A DNA stretch of 64,000 nt from a gamma proteobacterium SS-5 (GTDB lineage: Bacteria > Pseudomonadota > Gammaproteobacteria > Chromatiales > Chromatiaceae): contig CP032508.2 in the NCBI GenBank assembly GCA_009497875.2, positions 3,653,501 to 3,717,500 of the forward strand, in the 5' to 3' direction. The notes below the pieces were generated by a model. That model had not been told where the DNA came from. It saw only the letters and a program-made list of their open reading frames with translations, and did no database searches. Positions 44,584-53,664 of this stretch are shown piece by piece. Each line of letters opens with the position of its first letter. Position 1 is the stretch's first letter. A program made the position numbers and the translations under genes.

Positions 44584-44793
44584 AACCTAAAAGGGCTTTT
44601 AGCCACAGAGCCACAGAGTACACGGAGAAAAACCAATAGGCTGAAGAGGAAACATCAAAAACTTCTCGCCGAACCTGATTGATACCTAACTCTCTAAAAC
44701 GCTGTGATCTCGACTTGGGCCTCCTGCTTCGTTCTACCTCCCCACTTCCTGTGGATCGTCTGTGTCTCTGTGGCCTAACTGCCGAATTCAGGA
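44584..44793. repeat. CCTAAAAAGAGC-related palindrome between iscU and iscS
   Basis: Left arm CCTAAAAGGGCTTTTAGCC with CCACAGAGCCACAGAG and right arm GTGTCTCTGTGGCCTAACT are inverted. Compared with 40063-40228 the middle has diverged and carries extra bases at about 44715-44755. It covers nearly all of the gap 44551-44809. Confidence 0.82.
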
Positions 44794-44809
44794 TGATCGG
44801 GCAAGACCC

Positions 44810-46024
44810 TCAGTGGGCCTGCCAGTTTACCTGACTCAGGTCGATGCCTTCCTTGAACATCTCCCACAGGGGCGAGAGCTCGCGCAGACGGCCTACCTGG
44901 GATTTGATTTGCGCAACGGCGTGATCCACCTCCTCCTCGGTAGTGAAGCGGCCGAGGGTGAAACGAATGGAACTGTGCGCCAGTTCGTCCTCCCGCCCCA
45001 GGGCGCGCAATACATAGCTGGGCTCCAGGCTGGCGGAGGTGCAGGCACTGCCGGAGGAAACCGCCAGGTCCTTGATCGCCATGATCAGGCTCTCGCCCTC
45101 GATAAAGGCGAAGCTGACGTTCAGATTGCCGGTGATGCGCCGCTCCATGTCGCCATTGAGATAGACCTCATCGATATCCTTGAGGCCGTCCCACAGGCGG
45201 TTGCGCAGGGCGAGGATGCGCCGGTTGTCGGCCTCCATCTCGTCCCGTGCCAGGCGGAAGGCCTCGCCCATGCCGACGATCTGGTGGGTCGGCAGGGTGC
45301 CCGAGCGCATACCCCGCTCGTGGCCGCCGCCATGCATCTGCGCCTCCAGCCGCACCCTGGGCTTGCGCCGCACATAGAGCGCGCCTATGCCCTTGGGGCC
45401 GTAGCATTTGTGCGCCGAGAAGGACATCAGATCGACCTTCAGCCGGTCCACATCGACCGCTACCTTGCCCGCCGACTGGGCCCCGTCAACGTGGAAGATG
45501 ATCTTGCGCTCACGGGTGATCTCGCCCATGGCCTCGATATCCTGAATCACGCCGATCTCGTTGTTGACCTGCATGATGCTGACCAGGATGGTGTCATCGC
45601 GCAGGGCGGCGCGGAATTTGTCCAGGTCGATCAAGCCATTGGGTTCAGGGTCGAGATAGCTGACCTCAAAACCCTCGCGTTCCAGCTGGCGACAGGTGTC
45701 CAGCACCGCCTTGTGCTCGGTCTTGCAGGTGACTATATGCTTGCCCTTTTTGCCGTAGAAGTGGGCCGCGCCCTTGATCGCCAGGTTGTTGGATTCGGTG
45801 GCACCGCTGGTCCAGACGATCTCCCGCGGGTCGGCGTTGATCAGGGCGGCGACATCGGCCCGGGCCTGCTTGACCGCGTCATCCGCCTCCCAGCCAAAGG
45901 CGTGGGAGCGCGAGGCGGGGTTGCCAAATCGGCCATCCGGGGTGAGGTAGCTGCACATCTTTTCCGCCACCCTGGGGTCCACCGGGGTGGTGGCTGAGTA
46001 ATCAAGATATATGGGTAGTTTCAT
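44810..46024 (-). CDS. iscS: Cysteine desulfurase IscS
   Basis: This PLP enzyme converts cysteine to alanine and hands sulfane sulfur to IscU and to tRNA thiolation. From ATG 46024 the protein is 404 residues, the standard length, and starts [20 protein letters not shown]. The PLP lysine is in [20 protein letters not shown], and the active-site loop with the catalytic cysteine is [20 protein letters not shown]. An upstream in-frame ATG at 46042 was rejected because it adds six non-family residues. It follows iscR by 45 bases. Confidence 0.97.
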   Translation of the reverse strand: MKLPIYLDYSATTPVDPRVAEKMCSYLTPDGRFGNPASRSHAFGWEADDAVKQARADVAALINADPREIVWTSGATESNNLAIKGAAHFYGKKGKHIVTCKTEHKAVLDTCRQLEREGFEVSYLDPEPNGLIDLDKFRAALRDDTILVSIMQVNNEIGVIQDIEAMGEITRERKIIFHVDGAQSAGKVAVDVDRLKVDLMSFSAHKCYGPKGIGALYVRRKPRVRLEAQMHGGGHERGMRSGTLPTHQIVGMGEAFRLARDEMEADNRRILALRNRLWDGLKDIDEVYLNGDMERRITGNLNVSFAFIEGESLIMAIKDLAVSSGSACTSASLEPSYVLRALGREDELAHSSIRFTLGRFTTEEEVDHAVAQIKSQVGRLRELSPLWEMFKEGIDLSQVNWQAH

Positions 46025-46069
46025 CGGTTTTTGCTCACGCAAGGTCTGTGCTCAGGCGATCAGGTACGA

Positions 46070-46561
46070 TCAGGAGGCGGCAATGACGTTACGCAATTGC
46101 AGTTCAACCCGTTTTTCATTGGCCGAGCGGCAGCGCTGCCTATCGGCGATCTCCTGCACCGCGCTGCGGTTCATCAGGTCTTGCAGGCTGATGCCGTTGA
46201 GGTATTCGTAGATACGGCCACTGAGGTCGTGCCAGAGTTCGTGGGTCAGGCAGCGACCGTCCTCCTGGCAGTTGCCCTCGCCGCCACAGCGGGTGGTGTC
46301 TATGTTTTCATCCACCGCGCCTATGACCTCGGCGACGAAGATGCTGGAGGCTTCGCGCCCCAGGCTGTAGCCGCCGCCCGGCCCGCGCACGCTGGATACC
46401 AGTGAACGCTTGCGCAGGCGGGAGAAAAGCTGCTCCAGATAGGACAGCGAGATGCCCTGGCGCTGGGCAATGTCGGCCAGGGTAATCGGCCCCTGGCCGT
46501 GATGCAGGGCCAGATCAAGCATTGCCGTTACCGCATAACGCCCTTTAGTTGTCAGCCTCAC
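46070..46561 (-). CDS. iscR: Fe-S cluster regulator IscR
   Basis: This Rrf2-family [2Fe-2S] transcription factor (163 residues) represses the isc operon when its cluster is filled. The winged helix includes [20 protein letters not shown] and [20 protein letters not shown]. The cluster cysteines are in [20 protein letters not shown], with the usual spacing and a histidine. It starts at GTG 46561 with GGAG nine bases upstream. It is first in the operon and its own upstream region contains an IscR-type operator. Confidence 0.96.
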   Translation of the reverse strand: MRLTTKGRYAVTAMLDLALHHGQGPITLADIAQRQGISLSYLEQLFSRLRKRSLVSSVRGPGGGYSLGREASSIFVAEVIGAVDENIDTTRCGGEGNCQEDGRCLTHELWHDLSGRIYEYLNGISLQDLMNRSAVQEIADRQRCRSANEKRVELQLRNVIAAS

Positions 46562-46601
46562 GATACAATCTCCAATTCATTCTGTGGTCGAGTTAGTCAT
46601 C

Positions 46602-46633
46602 ACTATACAATACCAAGTAAAATAATCAACTAT
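46602..46633 (-). promoter_or_regulatory. isc promoter overlapped by a type 1 IscR operator
   Basis: On the minus strand ATAGTTGATTATTTTAC with TTGGTATT (46633 to 46609) matches the type 1 IscR consensus ATASYYGACTRWWWYAG and its right half at most positions. The -35 TTGATT lies inside the site, and the -10 TATAGT is at 46607-46602 after a 16-base spacer. This layout predicts direct repression by cluster-loaded IscR. Confidence 0.78.
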
Positions 46634-46689
46634 TATTCACGCGACCTGAGTGGGGCTTATTCCGACCCAGAGGGCCAGCCAGCCCTGAC

Positions 46690-47502
46690 TCAGGTGCTGG
46701 CCAGGCGCGTCTCCTCTTCGGCCTTCTGCTCCTGCAACTGCTGGATCTCGTCGGCGGTGGAGTGAATCTCGCAGGCCTTCAGCTCCGGCAGTTCCAGGTC
46801 GTCCTCGTAGGCCCCCATGGCCTTGAGGGTGTTGCACATGTTCTGCATACGCTTATCCATCACATGGATATGATCCAGCATGCAGTTGATGGCGTGGGCC
46901 ACCGGATCGGGGGCATCGGCGGTGACGCCGTAGGCATCGAAGCCCATCTTTTCTGCGATTTGCTTGCGGTGGCTGTCATCGCCCTCCGCTTCGCGCTGGA
47001 TCAGCCGACCGGGCACGCCCACCACGGTGGCATTGGCCGGTACCGCCTTGACCACCACAGCGTTGGAGCCGATACGCACGCCATCGCCGATCTCAATCGG
47101 CCCCAGCACCTTGGCCCCGGCCCCCACCACCACGTCCCGGCCCAGGGTGGGGTGGCGCTTGCCCTTCTCCCAACTGGTGCCGCCGAGGGTGACGCCGTGG
47201 TAGAGGGTGCAGTCATCGCCGATCACCGCCGTCTCGCCGATCACCACGCCCATGCCGTGGTCGATGAACAGGCGGCGACCGATCTGGGCGCCGGGGTGGA
47301 TCTCTATGCCGGTGAACCAGCGAGTCAGGTGGGAAAGCATGCGCGCCAGCCAGAACCACTTGCCCAGCCAGAGGCGATGGGCCAGGCGATAGGCGATCAG
47401 GGCATGCAGGCCAGGATAGGTGGTCAGCACCTCGAACCGCCCGCGCGCGGCGGGGTCGCGGTCGAACACGCATCGGATGTCTTCTTGCAAGCGACTGAAC
47501 AT
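46690..47502 (-). CDS. cysE: Serine O-acetyltransferase
   Basis: CysE makes O-acetylserine from serine and acetyl-CoA, the first step of cysteine synthesis. The 270-residue protein has an N-terminal helical domain ([20 protein letters not shown]) and a left-handed beta helix with hexapeptide repeats ([40 protein letters not shown]). The catalytic HD and H region is in [10 protein letters not shown] and [11 protein letters not shown]-terminal tail differs from E. coli. It lies upstream of iscR, which links cysteine supply with Fe-S assembly. Some CysE homologues are fused with epsC-like roles, but the full set of motifs fits CysE. Confidence 0.95.
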   Translation of the reverse strand: MFSRLQEDIRCVFDRDPAARGRFEVLTTYPGLHALIAYRLAHRLWLGKWFWLARMLSHLTRWFTGIEIHPGAQIGRRLFIDHGMGVVIGETAVIGDDCTLYHGVTLGGTSWEKGKRHPTLGRDVVVGAGAKVLGPIEIGDGVRIGSNAVVVKAVPANATVVGVPGRLIQREAEGDDSHRKQIAEKMGFDAYGVTADAPDPVAHAINCMLDHIHVMDKRMQNMCNTLKAMGAYEDDLELPELKACEIHSTADEIQQLQEQKAEEETRLAST

Positions 47503-47623
47503 CTTTGGCCTTTTCCCGGTGATTGGCTCAACTATTGGGGCGGGTTAGACATTATCCATAAAACCCTTCAGATTACTAGGCCATATCCGACCGCCAGCCA
47601 TCAGCGGCCAACGGCAGGACCAA

Positions 47624-47654
47624 CGTCGGGTCAGGCTGCGCTAACCCGACCTAC
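47624..47654. repeat. Short inverted repeat between trmJ and cysE
   Basis: GTCGGGT (47625-47631) pairs with ACCCGAC (47644-47650) around CAGGCTGCGCTA. It is the common ribosome-free TCGGGTTAGCGCAGCCTGAC-type unit of proteobacterial genomes. The gap 47503-47690 has no gene. Confidence 0.6.
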
Positions 47655-47690
47655 CCAATTGGCTTAAGGTTTGTGGGCAATCAGGAACCT

Positions 47691-48422
47691 CTATGGTCGG
47701 CGCATGGATTTGCGCCCCTGGCAGGCGCTGAGGATGCCGTGCAGGATGTTCAGCTCATCCTGCTCCGGCCGGGCGCGGGCGAACAGGCGGCGCAGGCGCA
47801 GCAAGAGCTTCTCCTGCTGTTTTGGGTCGCTGAAGCCGACCTCCACCAGGGCCTGAGCCAGGTGCCGATGAAACCGCTCCATGGCCAGGCTGTCGGCCGG
47901 CTGCATGGCTCCCTCCTGATCGGGGGACGCTGGCCGTTGCCGCGTTGCCATGTTCAGCTCGTAGCTGATCACCTGCACCGCCATGGCCAGGTTCAGGCTG
48001 CTGTAATCCGGGTTGGAAGGGATGTGTACCAGATAGTGGCACAGGGCCAGCTCGTCATTGCTCAGGCCGGAGCTTTCCCGGCCAAACACCAGGGCCACCG
48101 GCCCTTCGCGGGCCTCGCTCAGCACCTGGGCGGCGCAGGCACGGGGATCGAACTGGGGCCAGTGTACGGCGCGCAGACGGGCGCTGGCCCCCACCACCAG
48201 ACGGCAATCGCGCAGCGCCTGCGGCAGATCGTCGCACTGCACGGCCGTGGCCAGCAGGTCATCGGCACCCGAGGCGCGGGCGCTGGCCTCGGCGCTGGGG
48301 AAGACCTTGGGCCGCACCAGATAGAGCCGCGACAGGCACATGTTCTTCATCGCCCGGGCAACGGCACCTATGTTACCGGGATGGCTGGTCTCCACCAGCA
48401 CGATGCGAATCGGGTCAAGCAT
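47691..48422 (-). CDS. trmJ: tRNA (cytidine/uridine-2'-O-)-methyltransferase TrmJ
   Basis: TrmJ methylates ribose at position 32 of tRNAs. This 243-residue SpoU-family (SPOUT) protein has MLDPIRIVLVETSHPGNIGA with the conserved asparagine, LVFGRESSGLSNDELALC, and the knotted-region PSNPDYSSLNLAMAVQVISY. The C-terminal dimer extension is present (FARARPEQDELNILHGILSA). It is divergent from suhB, as in E. coli, and shares a 83-base intergenic region with it. Standard length. Confidence 0.95.
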   Translation of the reverse strand: MLDPIRIVLVETSHPGNIGAVARAMKNMCLSRLYLVRPKVFPSAEASARASGADDLLATAVQCDDLPQALRDCRLVVGASARLRAVHWPQFDPRACAAQVLSEAREGPVALVFGRESSGLSNDELALCHYLVHIPSNPDYSSLNLAMAVQVISYELNMATRQRPASPDQEGAMQPADSLAMERFHRHLAQALVEVGFSDPKQQEKLLLRLRRLFARARPEQDELNILHGILSACQGRKSMRRP

Positions 48423-48505
48423 GATAGGTTCGTCTCCTCAAGGGGGGCTTAGGCCTGCGCAAAATCGCTTTATCCGCCCATCCTGATCGGGTATCTTGTC
48501 GCCCC

Positions 48506-49303
48506 ATGCAACCCATGACCAACATCGCGGTTCGCGCCGCCCGCGCCGCCGGTAAGATACAGATGCAGTATTTTAACCGGCTTGACAGCCTCACCGTGAC
48601 AAAAAAGGGGCCTAACGACTTCGTTTCCGAGGTGGATCGCGCCAGCGAGCAGGAGATCATCCAGGTCCTCAGGGCGGCCTACCCCGGTCACGCCATCCTC
48701 GCCGAGGAGACCGGCGTACAGGACGGCAACGACTACCAGTGGGTGATCGACCCGCTGGACGGCACCACCAATTACCTGCACGGCTTTCCCCAGTTCGCCG
48801 TCTCCATTGCCTGTCGCCACAAGGCTGAACTGATCAGCGGCGTGGTCTATGACCCCTTCAAGGATGAGATGTTCACCGCCGACAAGGGCAACGGTGCCTA
48901 TCTGAACGACCGCCGCCTGCGCGTGAGCAACCGCAAGGGCCTGGACGGTGCCTTGATCGGCACCGGTTTTCCCTTCCGCGATCAGACCCACCTGGATACC
49001 TACAGCGAGATGTTCAAGGCCATGATCAGCGAGACCGCCGGCCTGCGCCGCCCCGGTTCCGCCGCCCTGGATTTTGCCTATGTGGCGGCTGGCCGCCTGG
49101 ATGGCTTCTGGGAGCTGGGCCTGTCGGTGTGGGATTTCGCCGCCGGTGCCCTGCTGATACGCGAGGCCGGCGGTACGGTCACGGATATCTCCGGCGGCGA
49201 CAAACACATGCAAACCGGCAATGTAGTCGCCGGCTCCATCAAGGTCCACAGCGAGATGGTGCGCCTGCTGCGGCCCTTCCTGCATGAGGGTTTACGCGCC
49301 TGA
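48506..49303 (+). CDS. suhB: Inositol-1-monophosphatase SuhB
   Basis: SuhB is a Mg-dependent phosphatase and also a transcription antitermination factor for rRNA. The 265-residue protein has the two metal-binding motifs WVIDPLDGTTNYLHGFPQF and LGLSVWDFAAGALLIREAGG, plus AEETG (ILAEETGVQDGNDYQWV) for the third. The start MQPMTNIAVRAARAAGKIQM is normal for SuhB. It is divergent from trmJ. The nus-factor role is known for E. coli SuhB and is only inferred here; rRNA genes are 12 kb away. Confidence 0.96.
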   Translation: MQPMTNIAVRAARAAGKIQMQYFNRLDSLTVTKKGPNDFVSEVDRASEQEIIQVLRAAYPGHAILAEETGVQDGNDYQWVIDPLDGTTNYLHGFPQFAVSIACRHKAELISGVVYDPFKDEMFTADKGNGAYLNDRRLRVSNRKGLDGALIGTGFPFRDQTHLDTYSEMFKAMISETAGLRRPGSAALDFAYVAAGRLDGFWELGLSVWDFAAGALLIREAGGTVTDISGGDKHMQTGNVVAGSIKVHSEMVRLLRPFLHEGLRA

Positions 49304-49376
49304 GTCGGCGCTCAAGTTAGCCCCCCACTGGCCGCTACTTGGGACTGTAGTCCTCAGCCCGTCATGTGGAAGCCTT

Positions 49377-49589
49377 ATGTCCCGGCCAGAAATCAAGTCC
49401 CCCGTCAGCAACCGCGCCCTGGAAATGATCATGCGCGATGTCCTGGATGGCATGGAGGAAATCTCCCTGCACGCCGCCTACGCCGCCGAGCTGGAGGCCA
49501 GCACCGACTTCAGCCTGCTCCCCCCGGCCCCGGAACGGCCGGAAAACAACATCATCTACTTCCCCCAGCCCCTGCGGCGTATCGCCTGA
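49377..49589 (+). CDS. Small unknown protein, 70 residues
   Basis: I place the start at ATG 49377, preceded by GGAAG 49368-49372; the frame opens earlier but the upstream 31 codons contain cysteine- and tryptophan-rich sequence with no ribosome-binding site. The product starts MSRPEIKSPVSNRALEMIMR. It is one predicted helix with an acidic middle (DVLDGMEEISLHAAYAAELE) and a proline-rich end containing ENNIIYFPQPLRRIA. There is no signal or membrane segment. It precedes the dynamin-like gene by 100 bases in the same direction. I know no homologue. Confidence 0.6.
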   Translation: MSRPEIKSPVSNRALEMIMRDVLDGMEEISLHAAYAAELEASTDFSLLPPAPERPENNIIYFPQPLRRIA

Positions 49590-49689
49590 GGGTGCGCGCA
49601 AACGGCCCGACCAGGGCGCGCCACCTATCAAGCAGGGCCGTCTCGGGTTAGACTATGGCCATCTGTTACCTGAGCAAGGAATTCCATCC

Positions 49690-51159
49690 ATGGCCACCTC
49701 CAGCGCGCTGATCGAAAGCCGTTTGCAGCATCTCGAACGTCATCTGGAACAAGAAAACCCGGTCCTGCTGAAGGCCGTACAGAGCTTTCGCGAGCTGGAC
49801 GCCATCGCCTACCGCATGGGCCTGCTCAAGCGGGACGATTCCTACACCTCGCACATCCCCTGGTGGCCCTTGATCGCCGTACTGGGTACCTTTTCCTCGG
49901 GCAAGTCCACCTTCATCAACGACTATCTGGGCGAGAAGCTCCAGCGTAGCGGCAATCAGGCAGTGGACGACAAGTTTACCGTCATCTGCTACAACCACGA
50001 GCGCACCAACAACGCCCTGCCCGGCGTGGCCCTGGACTCGGACCCACGCTTCCCCTTCTACCAGATCAGCGGCGAGATCGATAAGGTGGAACTGGGCGAG
50101 GGGGATCGTATCGACGCCTATCTGCAACTCAAGGCCTGCCCCAGCCAGCAGCTGCGCGGCAAGATCCTGATCGACTCCCCCGGTTTCGACGCCGATGCCC
50201 AGCGCACCTCCACCCTGCGCATCACCGACCACATCATCGATCTGTCCGACCTGGTGCTGGTGTTCTTCGACGCCCGCCACCCGGAACCCGGCGCCATGCG
50301 CGACACCCTGGAACACCTGGTCTCAGACACCATAAGGCGCAGTGATTCCGGCAAATTTCTCTACATCCTCAACCAGATAGACACCACCGCACGGGAAGAC
50401 AACCCGGAAGACGTGATCGCCGCCTGGCAGCGCGCCCTGGGCGAGCGCGGCCTCACCGCCGGGCGCTTCTTCACCATCTACAACGAGGCCGCTTCGGTAC
50501 CGATCGAGGAAGAGGCCCTGCGCAACCGCTTTCGGGGCAAGCGCGACGCCGACCTGAGCGAGATCCACGGCCGCATGCAGCAGGTGGAGATCGAGCGCGC
50601 CTACCGCATCATCGCCGCCCTGGAGAAGATGGCGCGGGACATCGAAGAAAAGGCGGTACCGGCCCTCACTCAGGCCCTGGCTCAGTGGCGCAAGCGCACC
50701 CTGATCAGCGATGCCCTGGTGTTCGGCCTGCTCGGTGCCGCTGCGGTGAGCCTGGGCCTGAAGCAGGACTATCTGAACAACCCGCCACTCTGGACCCAGG
50801 ACCCAGGTCTGCTCTATGCCGCCGGTCTGGGCCTGCTGCTGCTGCTCATCGGCATCCACTTCGGGGTCAGGACCCTGACCGCCAAGAGCCTCAACCCCCA
50901 GCTGCGCAAGGCCAACGAGGGGCTGGAATACCGGGGCGACCTGGTCAATGCCTTCGCCCAATGCCGTCGCTATTGGCGCAGTATCTTCGCCCTCAACCCG
51001 GCCGGCTGGGGCCGACGCACGCGCAAGCGGCTGTATCGGGTGATCCACCAGACCGATGAGTACATCCAGACCCTGAATGACCGTTTCACCAACCCCTCGG
51101 GAGACGAGAGCCCGGATCAGCAAATGCAAAAGATCCTGAACAAAAACAGCGATTCATGA
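49690..51159 (+). CDS. Dynamin-like GTPase with two C-terminal membrane segments
   Basis: The 489-residue protein starts at ATG 49690, with AAGGA 49676-49680 before it. The GTPase domain has G1 [16 protein letters not shown] at about 67-82, switch motif PG region in [11 protein letters not shown], and G4-like NQID ([12 protein letters not shown]). The middle is helical ([19 protein letters not shown]). Two membrane segments at about 343-362 and 378-398 anchor the C-terminal half. Bacterial dynamin-like proteins act in membrane fusion, fission or membrane repair. This one is single-copy, unlike the paired dynamins of many genomes. It ends four bases into nadA (ATGA), so they are coupled. Confidence 0.9.
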   Translation: MATSSALIESRLQHLERHLEQENPVLLKAVQSFRELDAIAYRMGLLKRDDSYTSHIPWWPLIAVLGTFSSGKSTFINDYLGEKLQRSGNQAVDDKFTVICYNHERTNNALPGVALDSDPRFPFYQISGEIDKVELGEGDRIDAYLQLKACPSQQLRGKILIDSPGFDADAQRTSTLRITDHIIDLSDLVLVFFDARHPEPGAMRDTLEHLVSDTIRRSDSGKFLYILNQIDTTAREDNPEDVIAAWQRALGERGLTAGRFFTIYNEAASVPIEEEALRNRFRGKRDADLSEIHGRMQQVEIERAYRIIAALEKMARDIEEKAVPALTQALAQWRKRTLISDALVFGLLGAAAVSLGLKQDYLNNPPLWTQDPGLLYAAGLGLLLLLIGIHFGVRTLTAKSLNPQLRKANEGLEYRGDLVNAFAQCRRYWRSIFALNPAGWGRRTRKRLYRVIHQTDEYIQTLNDRFTNPSGDESPDQQMQKILNKNSDS

Positions 51160-52187
51160 ACCCCTTGAGCCTACCCAGGATCCAGGTCCCGGCCCATCCC
51201 CAGCCCAGCCCCCTGAGCGGGGCGGACAAGGCCGCCCTGATCGAGCGCATCAAGGCCCTGCTGCTAGAGCAGCGGGCGGTGCTGGTGGCACATTACTATG
51301 TGGATGGCGACCTGCAGGCCTTGGCCGAGGCCACGGGCGGCTGCGTGGCCGACTCCCTGGAGATGGCCCGCTTTGGCAGCGCCCAACAGGCCGACACCCT
51401 GGTGGTCTGCGGGGTGCGCTTCATGGGCGAGACGGCGAAGATCCTCAACCCGGAAAAGCGCGTGCTCATGCCCGACCTGGCCGCCAGCTGCTCCCTGGAC
51501 GATGGCTGCCCCGCCGATCTGTTCGGCGGTTTTTGTGACCAGTACCCCGAGCATCAGGTAGTCGTCTATGCCAACACCAGCGCCGCAGTCAAGGCCCGCG
51601 CCGATTGGATGGTCACCTCCAGCATCGCCCTGCCGGTGATCCGCCACCTGCATCAGCAGGGGCAAAAGGTGCTCTGGGCACCGGACAAGCACCTGGGCCA
51701 CTATGTGCAACAGCTGACCGGCATCGACATGGTGCTCTGGCCTGGTGCCTGCGTGGTGCATGAGGAGTTCAAGTCCGTCGCCCTGGAGCGCCTGCGCAAG
51801 CTGCACCCCCAGGCCGCCGTGCTGGTACACCCGGAATCCCCGAACGAAGTGGTGCAGCAGGCCGACGTGGTCGGCTCCACCACCCAGCTGATTCGGGCCG
51901 TGCACGACCTGCCCAACCCGGAGTTCATCGTCGCCACCGATGAGGGCATCTTCTGGAAGATGAAACAGCTCGCGCCGGACAAACAGCTCATCGCCGCCCC
52001 CACCGCCGGAGAGGGCGCCACCTGCGAATCCTGCGCCCACTGCCCCTGGATGGCGATGAACGACCTGGAAAAACTGGCCCACTGCCTGGAAACCGGCGGC
52101 CCGGAGATCCAGGTGGCCGAGGCCATCCGCGCCCGCGCCCTGGTCCCCATCCGGCGCATGTTGGACTTCGCCGCCAGCCAAGGCTAA
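51156..52187 (+). CDS. nadA: Quinolinate synthase NadA
   Basis: NadA condenses iminoaspartate with dihydroxyacetone phosphate to make quinolinate for NAD synthesis. The 343-residue protein has the conserved [50 protein letters not shown] and [18 protein letters not shown], with cysteines for the [4Fe-4S] cluster. Requirement for a cluster makes it a client of the isc system. It overlaps the dynamin-like gene by four bases and precedes rluA by 20. nadB and nadC are not in the window. Confidence 0.96.
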   Translation: MNPLSLPRIQVPAHPQPSPLSGADKAALIERIKALLLEQRAVLVAHYYVDGDLQALAEATGGCVADSLEMARFGSAQQADTLVVCGVRFMGETAKILNPEKRVLMPDLAASCSLDDGCPADLFGGFCDQYPEHQVVVYANTSAAVKARADWMVTSSIALPVIRHLHQQGQKVLWAPDKHLGHYVQQLTGIDMVLWPGACVVHEEFKSVALERLRKLHPQAAVLVHPESPNEVVQQADVVGSTTQLIRAVHDLPNPEFIVATDEGIFWKMKQLAPDKQLIAAPTAGEGATCESCAHCPWMAMNDLEKLAHCLETGGPEIQVAEAIRARALVPIRRMLDFAASQG

Positions 52188-52207
52188 GGGGCCAAGGCCC
52201 TTCGAGC

Positions 52208-52828
52208 ATGGAGCAGGCGCCACCCATCCTGCATCTGGACCCCCTGTTTCTGGTGGTGATCAAGCCGCCCTGGCTGCTCTCCGTGCCGGGGCGCGGGCCA
52301 GACAAACAGGACTCGGTGGTCACCCGCCTGGCGCGGGATTTTCCCGCTATCCGCGAGGTGCATCGGCTGGACTGGGAGACCTCGGGGCTGATGCTGCTGG
52401 CGCGGGACAAGGCCAGCCACAGGGCGTTGAGCCTCCAGTTTCAGCAGCGCTCGGTGGAGAAGGAATACATCGCCCAGGTAGCGGGCCGGATAGCAGAGGC
52501 AGCGGGCCAGATTGAGCTGCCCCTGATCTGCGACTGGCCGAATCGGCCGCGCCAGCGGGTCGATCATCAGCTGGGCAAGCCCGCCCTCACCCTCTGGCAG
52601 TGCATTGCCCGTGACGCCGCCAGCAGCCGCCTGCTGCTGCGGCCCCACACCGGCCGCTCGCACCAATTGCGCGTTCATCTGGCCAGCATCGGCCACCCCA
52701 TCCTCGGCGATGGCCTGTACGGCAACCCCAGCTCAGCGCCCCGGCTGCTGCTGCACGCCAGCCGCCTCAGCATAGACCACCCCGGCAGCGGCCAGCGCCT
52801 GATCTTCGACAGTCCGGCACCGTTTTAG
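52208..52828 (+). CDS. rluA: Pseudouridine synthase RluA
   Basis: RluA makes pseudouridine at 23S rRNA 746 and tRNA 32. The 206-residue protein has the catalytic HRLDWETSGLMLLARDKA with the essential aspartate, and the strand set KPPWLLSVPGRG and LICDWPNRPRQRVDH, all near identical to E. coli RluA. The C-terminus contains HPILGDGLYG and LLLHASRLS. It follows nadA by 20 bases. Other RluA-family members lack the ICDWPNRP stretch, so RluA is the best call. Confidence 0.92.
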   Translation: MEQAPPILHLDPLFLVVIKPPWLLSVPGRGPDKQDSVVTRLARDFPAIREVHRLDWETSGLMLLARDKASHRALSLQFQQRSVEKEYIAQVAGRIAEAAGQIELPLICDWPNRPRQRVDHQLGKPALTLWQCIARDAASSRLLLRPHTGRSHQLRVHLASIGHPILGDGLYGNPSSAPRLLLHASRLSIDHPGSGQRLIFDSPAPF

Positions 52829-52842
52829 CCGACATGGAATGA

Positions 52843-52966
52843 TGACTGTGAAACAACCCAGCTGTTGCTACAGAAATGCTGAACTAGCGCGCGGAGCTGT
52901 TGAATTGTAGCCCGGATGCAGGGTAACGGAATCCGGGGTGTCGCTGCCCGTTCCATGTCCGTTAGG
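52843..52966 (+). repeat. Diverged TGAAACATC-type repeat, copy 4, with TAGCCCGGATG unit
   Basis: It begins GACTGTGAAACAACCCAGC and ends GTCGCTGCCCGTTCCATG with TCCGTTAGG, as the other copies do, but the heptamer region is replaced. It contains TAGCCCGGATGCAGGGTAAC and GGAATCCGGGG, shared with 31506-31535. It lies between rluA and yqhA with no gene. Confidence 0.65.
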
Positions 52967-53001
52967 CTAGAATGCCCGCCCCACCCCCAGAAACCGCTGC
53001 C

Positions 53002-53535
53002 ATGAAAAAAATTGAACACCGCCTTGAAGCCCTGATCTTCTCCAGCCGTTGGCTGCTGGCCCCCTTTTACCTGGGCCTGCTCCTGGCCATGGCCCTGTTG
53101 CTGGTGAAATTCATCAAGGAATTCATCCATTTCGTGCCCCTGGTGTTCACTGCCGAGGGGGGTGATGTCATCATCGGCGTACTCACCCTGATCGACGTGG
53201 TGATGGTGGCGAACCTGATCATCATCATCGTCTTTGCCGGATATGAAAACTTCGTCTCCCGCTTCGACGCCGCCGGCCATGAGGATTGGCCGAGCTGGAT
53301 GGGCCATGTCGGCTTCGCCGAGCTGAAGATGAAGCTGATCGGCTCCATCGTCGCCATCTCCGGCATTGAACTGCTCAAGGCCTTCATGCACGTGGAGAGC
53401 CTGACCAACGAGCAGCTGGCCTGGAAGGTAGGCATCCACATGACCTTCGTCATCTCCGGCGTGCTGTTTGCCCTGATGGACCGCATCTCCACCGGCAAGG
53501 CACCCCATACCAAGACCCCTGATGAGCCGCACTGA
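53002..53535 (+). CDS. yqhA: YqhA (UPF0114) family inner-membrane protein
   Basis: The 177-residue protein has four hydrophobic segments (about 25-46, 63-89, 108-130 and 146-165). Conserved YqhA sequence includes SSRWLLAPFYLGLLLAMALL, LTLIDVVMVANLIIIIVFAG, YENFVSRFDAAGHEDWPSW and LIGSIVAISGIELLKAF. The molecular function of UPF0114 is not known; a membrane transport or channel role has been proposed for relatives. I start it at ATG 53002 (MKKIEHRLEA); an ATG at 52972 adds ten proline-rich residues with no support. Confidence 0.9.
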   Translation: MKKIEHRLEALIFSSRWLLAPFYLGLLLAMALLLVKFIKEFIHFVPLVFTAEGGDVIIGVLTLIDVVMVANLIIIIVFAGYENFVSRFDAAGHEDWPSWMGHVGFAELKMKLIGSIVAISGIELLKAFMHVESLTNEQLAWKVGIHMTFVISGVLFALMDRISTGKAPHTKTPDEPH

Positions 53536-53550
53536 ATCATCCGCCGTCGG

Positions 53551-53605
53551 TTCAGCTGGGATTCAGATTCGGTTCAGGCCGAGTTAAGCGGCCAGGCTCC
53601 ATACT
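53551..53605 (+). promoter_or_regulatory. Promoter region with three TTCAG direct repeats, 11-base period
   Basis: TTCAG occurs at 53551, 53562 and 53573, exactly 11 bases apart, the pattern of direct-repeat sites for OmpR-family response regulators of the PmrA/QseB kind. A -10-like CATACT lies at 53600-53605, 22 bases past the last repeat, and transcription should start near 53612. It would control the secreted protein at 53665. Confidence 0.6.
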
Positions 53606-53664
53606 TCTCTCCACAGTCCCACTGTACCTTGTTCAACCCTACTTTGACCTACCTGGAGAGAACC

